A DNA stretch of 64,000 nt, taken from assembly GCA_038852315.1 (NCBI GenBank), contig JAWCKF010000002.1:62001-126000 (forward strand), written 5' to 3'. Made by a program: the position numbers and the translations under genes. Below, in pieces: positions 1 to 8,474 of this stretch. This DNA comes from COMBO-56-21 sp038852315. GTDB taxonomy: Archaea; Thermoplasmatota; Thermoplasmata; UBA10834. The notes beneath the pieces were generated by a model. The model was not told the DNA's origin, searched no databases, and saw only the letters and a list, made by a program, of their open reading frames with translations. Positions within the stretch are counted from its first letter, which is position 1. Every line of letters begins with the position of its first letter.

Positions 1-617
1 TCGAAGAGCTTCTCGTATGTTGAGGGCGGCCCGTAGGCGGCCCACGTGTCGGCGAGCTTCGAGTAGGGATCGCGCGCCCACAACTCGCGCGTGCGCGGGC
101 TCACAGCTATGCGAGCGAGGACGGGCACCACCCTGCGGAAATGCAGGTCGAGCATCTTGGCGAACGGGCCTGACTCAGGCTTGACCACGTCCGTCACGAG
201 CGCCTCCCCGCCCTCCCTCAGCACCCTGTACATCTCGGAAAGCGCCGAAGGCTTGTCGTAGAAGTCTCTGAAGGAGAAGACGCAGAACACCTTGTCAACC
301 GAGCCCTCAGCGAGAGGTATCCTCTCCGCGACGCCTCTGAGCACCGTCACGCGCTCTGGATCGAGCATACCCATCGCAGACGACCTGAACTCAGTCGAGG
401 GTTCGAGGCAGTAGATCTCCCTCGCCCGCAGGTGCCTTGTGAAGTATCCCGGTCCGGGACCTAGCTCCAGCACGATGTCGTCCGGGGCCGCTTCGGCCGC
501 CACCCTTCTCCGCCAACGGTCCACGAGGCCGAAGGTCATGAGCCAGTTCATGCGCTCGTAATACGGCCCTACCTCTTCCAAGGACGATACGAGCTCAGCC
601 CACTCATCGTGCGTCAT
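1..617 (-). CDS. ubiE: UbiE/MenG-type SAM methyltransferase (partial, 3' end outside window)
   Basis: Class I SAM-dependent methyltransferase, about 205 residues visible; the C-terminal end runs off the left edge. I translated it from the ATG at 617. Seen: an N-terminal YYERMNWLMTFG helix as in UbiE, the SAM motif LELGPGPGYFTRHL, an acidic residue after strand 2 (CLEPS) and a VFSFRDFYDKPSAL stretch matching the UbiE pattern around the active site. UbiE/MenG proteins C-methylate demethylmenaquinone or similar quinone rings. Context supports this: it directly follows a long-chain polyprenyl synthase and a complex I operon on the same strand. A methyltransferase for another small molecule cannot be excluded. 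Confidence 0.72.
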   Translation of the reverse strand, partial: MTHDEWAELVSSLEEVGPYYERMNWLMTFGLVDRWRRRVAAEAAPDDIVLELGPGPGYFTRHLRAREIYCLEPSTEFRSSAMGMLDPERVTVLRGVAERIPLAEGSVDKVFCVFSFRDFYDKPSALSEMYRVLREGGEALVTDVVKPESGPFAKMLDLHFRRVVPVLARIAVSPRTRELWARDPYSKLADTWAAYGPPSTYEKLF

Positions 618-645
618 GCCTCTGCTATCCAAGCACGCCACCGCC

Positions 646-1617
646 CTACGAATCCCTCTCAAGCACCCTCTTCACAAGGTCTCTGAGTGCCTGGCTCTCG
701 CGCGTCTTCGGGAGCGCGCCGAGATGGCTAACCGCCTCCATGCCGTAGTATTCGGCCATGCTCCTAGCCTTCGAGACAGCGCCGCTCTCGACAACCGCCT
801 TAACGCCTGCCCTCACAAGCTCCGGGGGAGGGCAGTCCATCGAGACGATCCTCAGGACCAGCTCCTTGGCCGCTGCGGAGTCCCTTATCGCCAGCAGCGA
901 GGGAAGCGTGAGGTGGCCTTCCCTCAAATCCACGCCGCCCTCCTTGCCCGTTCTGCTCTGGTCCCCTGCGAAGTCCAAGACGTCGTCGATGATTTGGAAC
1001 GCGATGCCGAGGTTCATGCCGTACGCACCCATGCTCTCTATGAGGTTCGGCGACGCGCCCGCCAGGTAGGCACCTACCATCGCGCCCGCCCGGATAGGAT
1101 AAGCCGTCTTCCGTTCCATGATCTTGAGGTAGGCGTCCACGGACAGGTCCGTGCGATGCCTGTACCTGAACTGCATCACCTCGCCCTCAGCGAGCTTCGC
1201 GCACGCGTCCGCTGTGGTCTCGACAACGTTCCTGTCGAACCTGCCGCCGAGAGCGAACGCCTGAACGAAAAGGAAGTCGCCGGTGACTATGGCGTCGTGA
1301 AGGCCGTACTTCTTGTAGACGGTCTCTCTGCCGCGGCGGGTCATACCGCCGTCGTTGATGTCGTCGTGGACGAGGGTTGCGGAGTGAATGAGCTCGAAAC
1401 CCGTCGCTATGTCGACGATGCGCTCTGTATCTGTCCCCCCGAGGGCCTTGTAGACAAGGAGCGTCACTGTAGGCCTGAGGCGCTTCCCTCCCGCGTCGAT
1501 CACGTGGAGCGAGGCTTCCGTCAACACTCTCTCCTGCGACCTGACCATGTCGTGGAGCTTCTTCTCGACCATGTCGAGCTCCTTCTGGATGCCAAAATCC
1601 CAGGGCGCGGAAGACAT
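646..1617 (-). CDS. long-chain trans-polyprenyl diphosphate synthase
   Basis: Condenses isopentenyl diphosphate onto an allylic primer. Seen: GGKRLRP at residues 43-49, first aspartate-rich motif DDIND (D85, D86, D89), KTAYP near 170, second aspartate-rich motif DDVLD (D211-D215); 323 residues, normal for the family. The fifth residue before the first DD is Ala80 (ATLVHDD), as in octaprenyl/heptaprenyl synthases, whereas short-chain enzymes carry an aromatic residue there. I therefore infer a long product, probably the menaquinone side chain, rather than C20 for membrane lipids. It lies 28 nt before the UbiE-like gene and about 105 nt after nuoN, with its own TATA box. Confidence 0.85.
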   Translation of the reverse strand: MSSAPWDFGIQKELDMVEKKLHDMVRSQERVLTEASLHVIDAGGKRLRPTVTLLVYKALGGTDTERIVDIATGFELIHSATLVHDDINDGGMTRRGRETVYKKYGLHDAIVTGDFLFVQAFALGGRFDRNVVETTADACAKLAEGEVMQFRYRHRTDLSVDAYLKIMERKTAYPIRAGAMVGAYLAGASPNLIESMGAYGMNLGIAFQIIDDVLDFAGDQSRTGKEGGVDLREGHLTLPSLLAIRDSAAAKELVLRIVSMDCPPPELVRAGVKAVVESGAVSKARSMAEYYGMEAVSHLGALPKTRESQALRDLVKRVLERDS

Positions 1618-1640
1618 GCGTTGCGCATATCATGCATGGC

Positions 1641-1650
1641 CTACTTAATG
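1641..1650 (-). promoter_or_regulatory. TATA box for the polyprenyl synthase
   Basis: CATTAAGTAG on the minus strand, centred about 29 nt before the ATG at 1617, fits a leaderless archaeal transcript. It suggests the polyprenyl synthase/UbiE pair can be transcribed apart from the nuo operon. Confidence 0.5.
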
Positions 1651-1723
1651 GTGATGGTTGCTGGCCGTTGGGAGGACGCACGTCTGGCCGCGCGAGAAAG
1701 CGCACCCTGCTACGGCTAGCAGC

Positions 1724-3226
1724 TCATGTACCCTGAGGCAGCGAGGGGAACATGCCCGAAGCGGCATCGACGCACACCTTAATGACAGGCTCCGGATACA
1801 GGCCTATGACGACCACTGCGAGCGCTGCGACGGCCACCGCGACTTTCAGCATCGGCGTGAGCTCCAGGCGCCCTTCCTGGCCCTTCTCCATGTACATGTA
1901 CTTGATCACGCGCGCGTAATAGTAAAGCGAGAGAGCGCTGTTCAGCACGCCCGCGATGGCAAGCCAGACGAGCCAGTCAGGGCCAGGCGCGGCTGCATAC
2001 ACCGCAGACGAGAAGAGGACGAACTTGCTCGCGAAGCCCGCGAGCGGCGGTATGCCAGCCAGGGAGAGCAGGAACAAGGTCATCGCGAACGCGAGCCATG
2101 GCGCCCTCTTCGCGAGCCCTTTGAAATCATCCAGGCGCTCGCCGACTGCGACTGCGCCCATCGCCGCAGTGACCATGAACGCCCCTGACTTCATGAAGGC
2201 GTGCGTGAGCACGTGGAACAGCCCACCAGCGACTGCGTACTGAGTGCCTATGGGCAGGACGATCAATATGTACCCCGCCTGCGCGACGGACGAATACGCC
2301 AACATGCGCTTGATGTTGGTCTGCGAAACCGCGATCACGTTGCCCACGGTCATCGTCAATATCGCGAGCGCTGCCGCGGCCTCCTCCCACTGGGCTATCG
2401 ACGCGACGAGGCCTATCAGGAACACCTTGAAGAACGCCGCGAAGCCCATCTTCTTGGATGCCGCCGCCAGGAGGCCCGAGACCGGTGTCGGGGCGCCCTC
2501 GTACACGTCAGGCGCCCACATGTGGAACGGGACAGCAGCTATCTTGAAGCCGAACCCGGCGAACAACAGCACCGTCGCGAGCAGTGTCACGGAGTCCGAG
2601 CTGTCGATCCAAGATGGCCTCGAAACGCTCGTCAGAGCGTCATGGATGCCCGATATGTTCGTGGTGCCTGCGACGCCGTACAGGAGGGAGATACCGAAGA
2701 GCGTCAGCGCGGACGAGAACCCGCCCACGATGAAGTACTTCGTCGCGGCCTCGGCGGAGCGCTTCTCCGTCTTGCGGAACCCGGAAAGTGCGAAAGATGA
2801 TATGCCTGCTATCTCCAGGCCTATGAACAGCGCTATGAGATCGGCCGCTTCGGCCACGATCGTCATACCCGTTATGGCCAGGAGGATGAGCGAGTAGTAC
2901 TCCCCGTGGTGTCTGTCAGCCCTGATGAACTCAGGGGAGCCGAGAACGACCACGACGCCCACGGACACGAACACGAGCATGAGGAGGCCGCTGAACGCGT
3001 CGACCTCAAGCAGAGATATCTCGCTCGGCGGCGGCTCCCACAGTCCCAGGAAGAGCCACGAGGCGACGGCGACCAGAAGGCCGAGCAACGGCACGAGCGT
3101 CAAGCCTGCGAGCAGGCGCTTGTCCTTGAACATGTAGTCGTACGCAGGCAACAGCAGCGCGAACAGGACGAGCACGAGCTGCGGTGTGAGCGTCTCGAGA
3201 TAGGTCCAGACAGCCAACTCATCCAC
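1724..3226 (-). CDS. nuoN: complex I subunit N (NuoN-like)
   Basis: Mrp-antiporter-type membrane subunit of the complex I arm, 500 residues, with about 13-14 hydrophobic segments. Seen: GLEIAGISSFALSGF, the broken-helix region KIAAVPFHMWAPDVYEGAP typical of NuoN, and KRMLAYSSVAQAGY. The subunit contributes one proton (or Na+) channel. It starts with GTG at 3226 and overlaps the end of nuoM by 8 nt. Last gene of the complex I set. Confidence 0.95.
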   Translation of the reverse strand: MDELAVWTYLETLTPQLVLVLFALLLPAYDYMFKDKRLLAGLTLVPLLGLLVAVASWLFLGLWEPPPSEISLLEVDAFSGLLMLVFVSVGVVVVLGSPEFIRADRHHGEYYSLILLAITGMTIVAEAADLIALFIGLEIAGISSFALSGFRKTEKRSAEAATKYFIVGGFSSALTLFGISLLYGVAGTTNISGIHDALTSVSRPSWIDSSDSVTLLATVLLFAGFGFKIAAVPFHMWAPDVYEGAPTPVSGLLAAASKKMGFAAFFKVFLIGLVASIAQWEEAAAALAILTMTVGNVIAVSQTNIKRMLAYSSVAQAGYILIVLPIGTQYAVAGGLFHVLTHAFMKSGAFMVTAAMGAVAVGERLDDFKGLAKRAPWLAFAMTLFLLSLAGIPPLAGFASKFVLFSSAVYAAAPGPDWLVWLAIAGVLNSALSLYYYARVIKYMYMEKGQEGRLELTPMLKVAVAVAALAVVVIGLYPEPVIKVCVDAASGMFPSLPQGT

Positions 3227-4739
3227 CTCCGAGGATGGGCAGCACTATGTCTGTGGCCGGATTGATCAGCTGGAACACCAGCGAAGGCAGCACGCCGAAC
3301 ACGGCTATGAGCAGAATGAGCACGCTCACGGGGACGCTCTCGTACCATGCCGCATCGTGCAGGTGGGACGTGTCAATCCTATCCGTCAGCGGGCCGAACA
3401 TGGAGCGCTGCAGCGCCCAGAGGTAATACCCCGCGGTGATGGCGACGCTGAGTATGGGCAAGAAGAGCCACATCGCCCATGTGTTGAACATGCTCGCGAA
3501 GACCATGAACTCGGCTGCGAAGCTGACCAGGCCCGGCAGTCCGAGCGACGCGAGGAACCCGATCGTCATGAGCGTCGCAGCCACGGGCATCTTCTTCGCG
3601 AGGCCGCCCAGTTTCGGAATCAGCCTGGTGCCGCAGTGATGCTGCACCACGCCGCACATCATGAACAGGACCGCCGTCACGAGTCCGTGCGCGAACATCT
3701 GGAACACGCCAGCCGCTATGCCCAACGACGAGAACGTGGCGAACCCCAGAAGAACGAACCCCATGTGGCTGATGGAGGAGTACGCCACCATCTTCTTGAG
3801 GTCGGGCTGGGCAAGGCAGAGCAGTGCGCCATACAGGATGCTCGCGATGGCGATCGCCGCCATCACCAGCTGCAGCTCGGACGCGCCCTCGGGCAGCGTC
3901 GGCATCGCGACCCTGATTATCCCGTACCCGCCCATCTTGAGCAGCAGGCCTGCCAGCAGCACGCTGCCTGCAGTGGGCGCCTCGACGTGCGCGTCCGGCA
4001 GCCACGTGTGGAACGGCACCATGGGCAGCTTCACGCCGAACCCGAAGAACATGGCGGCGAACACCGCGACCTGGAAGGTGCGGTTGAACAGAGGGGCCTG
4101 GAGGGCGATCTGCTCCATGCTGAAAGTGTTCGCGCCCGCCTCGAAGTACAGTGCCATGATGGATATCAGCATCGCAAGACTCGCGATATGGGTGTATATG
4201 AAGAACTTGATGGCCGCGTAGTCCTTGTTCGGTCCCCCCCAGACGCCTATCATGAAGTACATCGGTATCAGGACGACCTCCCAGAACACGTAGAAGACGA
4301 AGTAGTCGAGCGCGACGAATACGCCGAGCACGCCCACCTCCAGTATCTGCATGAGTCCGAAGTACTCCTTTGGCCTGAGGGTGGTGTCCCAGGAGAACAC
4401 TATAGCGAGGAACGAGAGCAGCGTGGTGAGCACGAACAGCGGGAGGCCGATACCATCCAGGCCGACCGTGTAGCTGATGCCAAGCGACTCGATCCACGGA
4501 TACTCCTCGTAGAACTGGAAGTCGAAGTAGCCACGGCCGTCGTGGAACCCGACAGCATCGGGGCCGGGAGAGATGCTGAAGTCCAGGGCGACGAGGACCG
4601 AGAGCATCAGCGCGGCCCCCGAGAATGCTGCCGCGAGCCATTTGGCGTAGCCTGTGCGCTTTCCGAGCATGAACGTGGTCAGGGAGCCTATCAGCGGCAG
4701 GAGTATGATGATGGAGATTATCGGCACGCCCTCGAACAC
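3219..4739 (-). CDS. nuoM: complex I subunit M (NuoM-like)
   Basis: Second antiporter-like subunit, 506 residues, multi-span. Seen: VFWEVVLIPMYFMIGVWGG (conserved Glu in helix 5), FGVKLPMVPFHTWLPDAHVE, KMGGYGIIR and KKMVAYSSISHMGF, all diagnostic of NuoM. GTG start at 4739, immediately next to the stop of nuoL, so translation is probably coupled. Part of the membrane ion-pumping arm with NuoL and NuoN. Confidence 0.96.
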   Translation of the reverse strand: MFEGVPIISIIILLPLIGSLTTFMLGKRTGYAKWLAAAFSGAALMLSVLVALDFSISPGPDAVGFHDGRGYFDFQFYEEYPWIESLGISYTVGLDGIGLPLFVLTTLLSFLAIVFSWDTTLRPKEYFGLMQILEVGVLGVFVALDYFVFYVFWEVVLIPMYFMIGVWGGPNKDYAAIKFFIYTHIASLAMLISIMALYFEAGANTFSMEQIALQAPLFNRTFQVAVFAAMFFGFGVKLPMVPFHTWLPDAHVEAPTAGSVLLAGLLLKMGGYGIIRVAMPTLPEGASELQLVMAAIAIASILYGALLCLAQPDLKKMVAYSSISHMGFVLLGFATFSSLGIAAGVFQMFAHGLVTAVLFMMCGVVQHHCGTRLIPKLGGLAKKMPVAATLMTIGFLASLGLPGLVSFAAEFMVFASMFNTWAMWLFLPILSVAITAGYYLWALQRSMFGPLTDRIDTSHLHDAAWYESVPVSVLILLIAVFGVLPSLVFQLINPATDIVLPILGGG

Positions 4740-6749
4740 CTACCACCACCTCCCGAACAGCGGCTCCCCGCTGGTCAGCCACGGCAGGACGTATATCACG
4801 AAGAACAGCAGCAGGACTATCCCGAGAACGACGACGCTGGCATACCTCCGGACATCACCTGACTGCGCCTTCCTGATGATCCCGCCAAGAGCGGTGGCGA
4901 CATGGGCGATGCCGTTCACAACTCCATCTATGACATATCTGTCGAACTTGTCCGCGAGCAGTGCGAACCCGTACCACAGGATGTAAGCGAAGTCATCGTA
5001 GAACTTGCTGATGTACCACCTGTTCTCGAGTGCGCGCTGGAACGTGCCAGGCACCCCCCTGGAAAAGCCCGACCTATCGAACCCAGGCAAGTAGTAGATG
5101 CGGTATGCGATGAATATGCCTGTCACCGCGAGCGCTATCGAGAGGTATGTGAGCGGGTCGGAGAATATCTCGACCGCGATGTCAGCCAGCGTCTCGTGCT
5201 CGACCACGCCAAGCTCCTCGATCGCGCCGGCCATGAACGACTTGAACCCGACGCCTATGAACAGGGCGAAGCCCGAGACGACGGCGAGGCAGGCCAGTAT
5301 GATGAGCGGCACGGTCATGATCTTAGGTGACTCGTGAGCGTGCACCTCGGACCGCGGCTCTCCCGAGAAGGTCATGAACCACATCCTGAACATGTAGAAA
5401 GCCGTGAGGAAGGCGGTCCCGATTCCCATGGCCCAGAGCACGAAGAAGGTGACGTCGAACTCGCCCGCGTGGTACACGGCCGCGAGGACCTCGTCCTTGC
5501 TCCAGAAGCCTGAGAGCGGAGGTATGCCAGCGATGGCTAGCGCGCCCACGAGCATGGTGGCGGATGTGATGGGCATCTTCTTCCGCAGACCGCCCATCAG
5601 GCGCATGTCGTTAGTGCCGACCGCGTGTATCACGCTGCCCGCGCAGAGGAACAGGAGCGCCTTGAAGAACCCGTGATTCATGAGATGGAATGTCGCTGCT
5701 GTATAGCCGCTTGCGGACGCCCCATGTATGACGAGGTATCCGCCCGCACCAAGACCGAGGATCATGTAACCGAGCTGGCTGATGGTGCTGTAGGCGAGCA
5801 CGCGCTTTATGTCCGTGGCGACGAGAGCGACCGTTGCAGCGAGCAAGGCAGTGACGCCGCCGATCACAGCCACATACATGAGGCTGTCAGGTGTGAGGAC
5901 CAGTAGCGGATAGGTCCTGGCAGTGAGGTACACACCCGCCTTGACCATCGTGGCGGCGTGGATGAGCGCCGATACGGTCGTCGGACCCTCCATCGCATCG
6001 GGTAACCACTCGTGCAACGGGAACTGGGCGCTCTTGCCTATCGCGCCGCCGAATATCAGTGCTGTCGCGAGGGTCAGCATGTTCGGGTCGGACGCGAAGG
6101 CCTCGCTCGTCCCCCTAGCGCCATCGGCGAACAGCGTCATGAAATCGAGCGTGCCCGTGTACTTGAGCAAGATGATGATGCCCGCCATGAACATGATGTC
6201 GCCGACGCGTGTGACTATGAACGCGCGCTTGGCCGCGCTCGCAGCCGAGGGCTTCTCGTACCAGAACCCTATCAGGAGATACGAGCAGAGGCCGACCAGC
6301 TCCCAGAAGATGAACATCTCGAGGTAGTTGTCCGCCAGAACGAGTCCGTACATGACAGATATGAACAGCATGATCTCGGCGTAGTACCGCCTCCTCCCGA
6401 CTCCTTCCTCGTGCATGTACCCCCCGGAGTAGATGACGACCAGCGTGCCCACGACGGATATGACCACGAGCAGGATGGCCGTGAGCTGGTCTATCCACAG
6501 GCCGAAGGTCACGTCATACCCGCCGACTACCAGCCACTGGAACCTGACGGAGCCGTCGGTGAGGGTGTGTCCGTTCAGGACCTCCCAGACTACGAGCATC
6601 GACAGGATGAACGCGCCCGCAGCGCCGCCTATTGCGTAACCGCCGCCGTCCTCCCAGCCAAGCGTACGCCTCGGCAGCAGGCCGATGAGCACGAAGGCAA
6701 CGAAGGGGAACAGGGGGATGAGCCAAGCGTACTCGAGCACAGTCACCAC
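4740..6749 (-). CDS. nuoL: complex I subunit L (NuoL-like)
   Basis: Largest antiporter-like subunit, 669 residues. Seen: FIFWELVGLCSYLLIGFWY, KSAQFPLHEWLPDAMEGPT, VSALIHAATMVKAGVYL, KRVLAYSTISQLGYMILG and HLMNHGFFKALLFLCAGS, the standard NuoL signature set, followed by a long C-terminal stretch for the lateral helix and a final membrane helix. GTG start at 6749 overlaps the nuoK stop by 7 nt. Distinguished from stand-alone Mrp antiporters by the surrounding complete nuo operon. Confidence 0.96.
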   Translation of the reverse strand: MVTVLEYAWLIPLFPFVAFVLIGLLPRRTLGWEDGGGYAIGGAAGAFILSMLVVWEVLNGHTLTDGSVRFQWLVVGGYDVTFGLWIDQLTAILLVVISVVGTLVVIYSGGYMHEEGVGRRRYYAEIMLFISVMYGLVLADNYLEMFIFWELVGLCSYLLIGFWYEKPSAASAAKRAFIVTRVGDIMFMAGIIILLKYTGTLDFMTLFADGARGTSEAFASDPNMLTLATALIFGGAIGKSAQFPLHEWLPDAMEGPTTVSALIHAATMVKAGVYLTARTYPLLVLTPDSLMYVAVIGGVTALLAATVALVATDIKRVLAYSTISQLGYMILGLGAGGYLVIHGASASGYTAATFHLMNHGFFKALLFLCAGSVIHAVGTNDMRLMGGLRKKMPITSATMLVGALAIAGIPPLSGFWSKDEVLAAVYHAGEFDVTFFVLWAMGIGTAFLTAFYMFRMWFMTFSGEPRSEVHAHESPKIMTVPLIILACLAVVSGFALFIGVGFKSFMAGAIEELGVVEHETLADIAVEIFSDPLTYLSIALAVTGIFIAYRIYYLPGFDRSGFSRGVPGTFQRALENRWYISKFYDDFAYILWYGFALLADKFDRYVIDGVVNGIAHVATALGGIIRKAQSGDVRRYASVVVLGIVLLLFFVIYVLPWLTSGEPLFGRWW

Positions 6750-7063
6750 CTCAGGATGTTGATCTTGTCAACATCGATCGTCTGATACCTCCTGTAAACA
6801 GAAAGTATGATGGCGAGACCTACCGCGACCTCCGCTGCAGCTATGGCTATCGAGAACAGGGCGAACGCCTGGCCTGAAGCGTCCGGGAGCCCGTGGAGCA
6901 TCGTGTGGTACGAACTGAACGCCACGAGGTTGATGTTCGCGGCATTCAGCATCACCTCGATTGACATCAGCACCACGATGGCGTTCTTCCTCGTGAGGAC
7001 GCCGTATGCACCGATCGCAAAAAGGAGGGAGCTGAAAACCAACCAGTAAGAGAGAGGTATCAT
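6743..7063 (-). CDS. nuoK: complex I subunit K (NuoK-like)
   Basis: Small membrane subunit with three transmembrane helices, 106 residues, usual size. Seen: GVLTRKNAIVVLMSIEVMLNAANINLVAFS (quoted in parts: SIEVMLNAANINL holds the conserved membrane Glu), and a second Glu in AAAEVAVGLAIIL. Both glutamates are part of the proton path in NuoK. Overlaps nuoJ' by 4 nt and nuoL by 7 nt. Confidence 0.95.
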   Translation of the reverse strand: MIPLSYWLVFSSLLFAIGAYGVLTRKNAIVVLMSIEVMLNAANINLVAFSSYHTMLHGLPDASGQAFALFSIAIAAAEVAVGLAIILSVYRRYQTIDVDKINILRW

Positions 7064-7305
7064 TCTCTTTCCTCCTTCGCTAGGAACACGCCGCCGAGCA
7101 GCGCCACGAGGAGCAACAGGCCGATCAGCAACACCACGAGCCCGTACCCGGCGGCGTCGCTGGTCCCGAACATCGCCCTCGCCACGTCCTCGTTCGATGT
7201 GTCATCGACGCCGCCCTCGGTCGGCCAGTCGACCATGAGAACCGCGCCCACGAACATGAGCGCCATGGCAGCGACCGCACCGGCCCTGAGCACGATCTCC
7301 CTCAT
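7060..7305 (-). CDS. complex I subunit J, C-terminal half protein (NuoJ')
   Basis: 81-residue membrane protein with one helix at residues 9-26 and another at 53-75, starting at the ATG at 7305. Position and topology match the C-terminal half of NuoJ, which is encoded as two genes in several archaeal Fpo/Nuo operons. A loop rich in acidic residues (residues 28-42) sits between the helices. It overlaps the preceding N-terminal half by 4 nt (ATGA) and nuoK by 4 nt. A longer reading of the frame back to 7731 runs over nuoJ and nuoI and is not credible. Confidence 0.82.
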   Translation of the reverse strand: MREIVLRAGAVAAMALMFVGAVLMVDWPTEGGVDDTSNEDVARAMFGTSDAAGYGLVVLLIGLLLLVALLGGVFLAKEERE

Positions 7306-7565
7306 CCTTGGCCACCTCCCATGATCTCGCGCCTCGTGAGCATGATGCCGAATAGGATGACGACGACGACCGCGCCGACGTACACGAGTATCTGTACTAT
7401 CGCCACGAACTCCGCGCTCAGCATGATGTACAGCGCGGCGACAGATATGAAGCAGGTCGCCAGGGCGACCACGCTCCTGACTATCTCCTTGGAGTGTATC
7501 ACGAACAGCGCGGAGACGAGCGCTGACGCCGCGAGGAACAGGAACACGAACATCTCCCAGGTCAT
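7302..7565 (-). CDS. nuoJ: complex I subunit J, N-terminal half protein (NuoJ)
   Basis: 87-residue membrane protein with three hydrophobic helices, from the ATG at 7565 (MTWEMFVFLFL). It contains SKEIVRSVVALATCF and AEFVAIVQILVYVGAVVVVILFGIML, the central NuoJ helix including the pi-bulge region. Full-length NuoJ is about 160-180 residues; here the function is split between this gene and the next. The extra upstream codons that could extend it to 7634 lie inside nuoI, so I use the internal ATG, which makes an ATGA overlap. Confidence 0.9.
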   Translation of the reverse strand: MTWEMFVFLFLAASALVSALFVIHSKEIVRSVVALATCFISVAALYIMLSAEFVAIVQILVYVGAVVVVILFGIMLTRREIMGGGQG

Positions 7566-8473
7566 TTCCTCGCCCCCGGCATTCGTATGGCGTCGAACCT
7601 GCATGCCCTGAAGCATCTGCCGCACCCGACGCACTTCTCGAGCACGAACACCGCCCGCTTCTTCGGCTTCGACTTCTTCCCGTCCTTGAGCACCTTCTCG
7701 GTGCCGGGCATCTCCAGCAGGTATATCGCATCAGCGGGACAGGCCCTCGCGCAAGCCCCGCAGCCCGTGCACTTCTTCAGCTCGAACTCAGGCTCCGGCA
7801 TCTCGTAGTAGGAGTCGTAGACCCACCTCATCTCGAGGGCTGACTCGGGGCATACCTTCGCGCACCTCTCGCACGATGTGCACTTCGATAGATTGAACTC
7901 TGGCCTTTTCCTGCCGGTCCCCTCGACGGGCATCATCGCTATCACCATCTCAGGGCACTCCCCAGCGCACTTCTCGCACGATGTGCACTTCGACATGTCG
8001 AGGAGCGGCAACAGCCTCTTCGGACGCTCTTCCACTATCTTGTCGGCGTAGGTGTCGTCCCTGAGATCCCTAGGGCCGTACCTGAGCTTCGCTCTCTCGT
8101 GGTCGGCGAGTTCGAACTCCGGACCCTCGTGCAGCGCGGCCGTCGGGCATATCTCAACACACAAACCGCAGAACAGGCACCTTCCGAAGTCTATGCCAGG
8201 GCGCTCGATTTTTCCCAGCTCGGCATCCTCCAGCTTCTCCATCCACATGCAGTCGTTGGGACAGAACTGGACGCAATTCCCGCAGCCTATGCACCTCTTG
8301 AAGTCCAGGACGTGCTTCCCCCTGTACACCGGCGGCAGATCGAGCTTGTGATATGGGTAGAGAACCGTGTTCGGCTTGCCTGTTATGAGCGAAGTCTTCA
8401 CCTGCGTGATCGTCCTCTTCATCGGCCTGAGGACGAACCCTACAGGCCTCGGTCTGGTCTTGGCCTCAGACAT
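7562..8473 (-). CDS. nuoI: expanded NuoI-like polyferredoxin with six 4Fe-4S motifs
   Basis: Electron-transfer subunit of the peripheral arm. Ordinary NuoI/FpoI has two 4Fe-4S motifs in about 150-180 residues; this one is 303 residues with six. Cys sets: 61/64/67/71, 99/102/105/109, 163/166/169/173, 198/201/204/208, 235/238/241/245 and 281/284/287/291; each is CxxCxxCxxxC, and all but the last are followed by Pro (the last reads CR). The first pair, after an N-terminal LRPMKRTITQVK stretch, aligns with the canonical N6a/N6b part of NuoI. The other four form added tandem ferredoxin domains, separated by linkers of 20-50 residues. It sits exactly at the nuoI place between nuoH and nuoJ, with a 4-nt overlap to nuoJ. 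I infer it replaces the missing NADH module as an electron entry wire. Confidence 0.93.
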   Translation of the reverse strand: MSEAKTRPRPVGFVLRPMKRTITQVKTSLITGKPNTVLYPYHKLDLPPVYRGKHVLDFKRCIGCGNCVQFCPNDCMWMEKLEDAELGKIERPGIDFGRCLFCGLCVEICPTAALHEGPEFELADHERAKLRYGPRDLRDDTYADKIVEERPKRLLPLLDMSKCTSCEKCAGECPEMVIAMMPVEGTGRKRPEFNLSKCTSCERCAKVCPESALEMRWVYDSYYEMPEPEFELKKCTGCGACARACPADAIYLLEMPGTEKVLKDGKKSKPKKRAVFVLEKCVGCGRCFRACRFDAIRMPGARK

Positions 8474-8474
8474 G

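Noticed and set aside
616..1719. 367-codon frame opposite the polyprenyl synthase
   Set aside because: Antisense shadow; the minus-strand protein has all family motifs.
3357..4862. 501-codon open frame on the plus strand opposite nuoM
   Set aside because: Translation is Arg/Glu/Gln/His-rich with no domain and no hydrophobic core; it mirrors nuoM. Long antisense frames are common in this GC-rich DNA.
7060..7731. NuoJ' extended upstream to a 223-residue protein
   Set aside because: The extension is an out-of-frame reading of nuoJ and nuoI rich in Arg and Ser.
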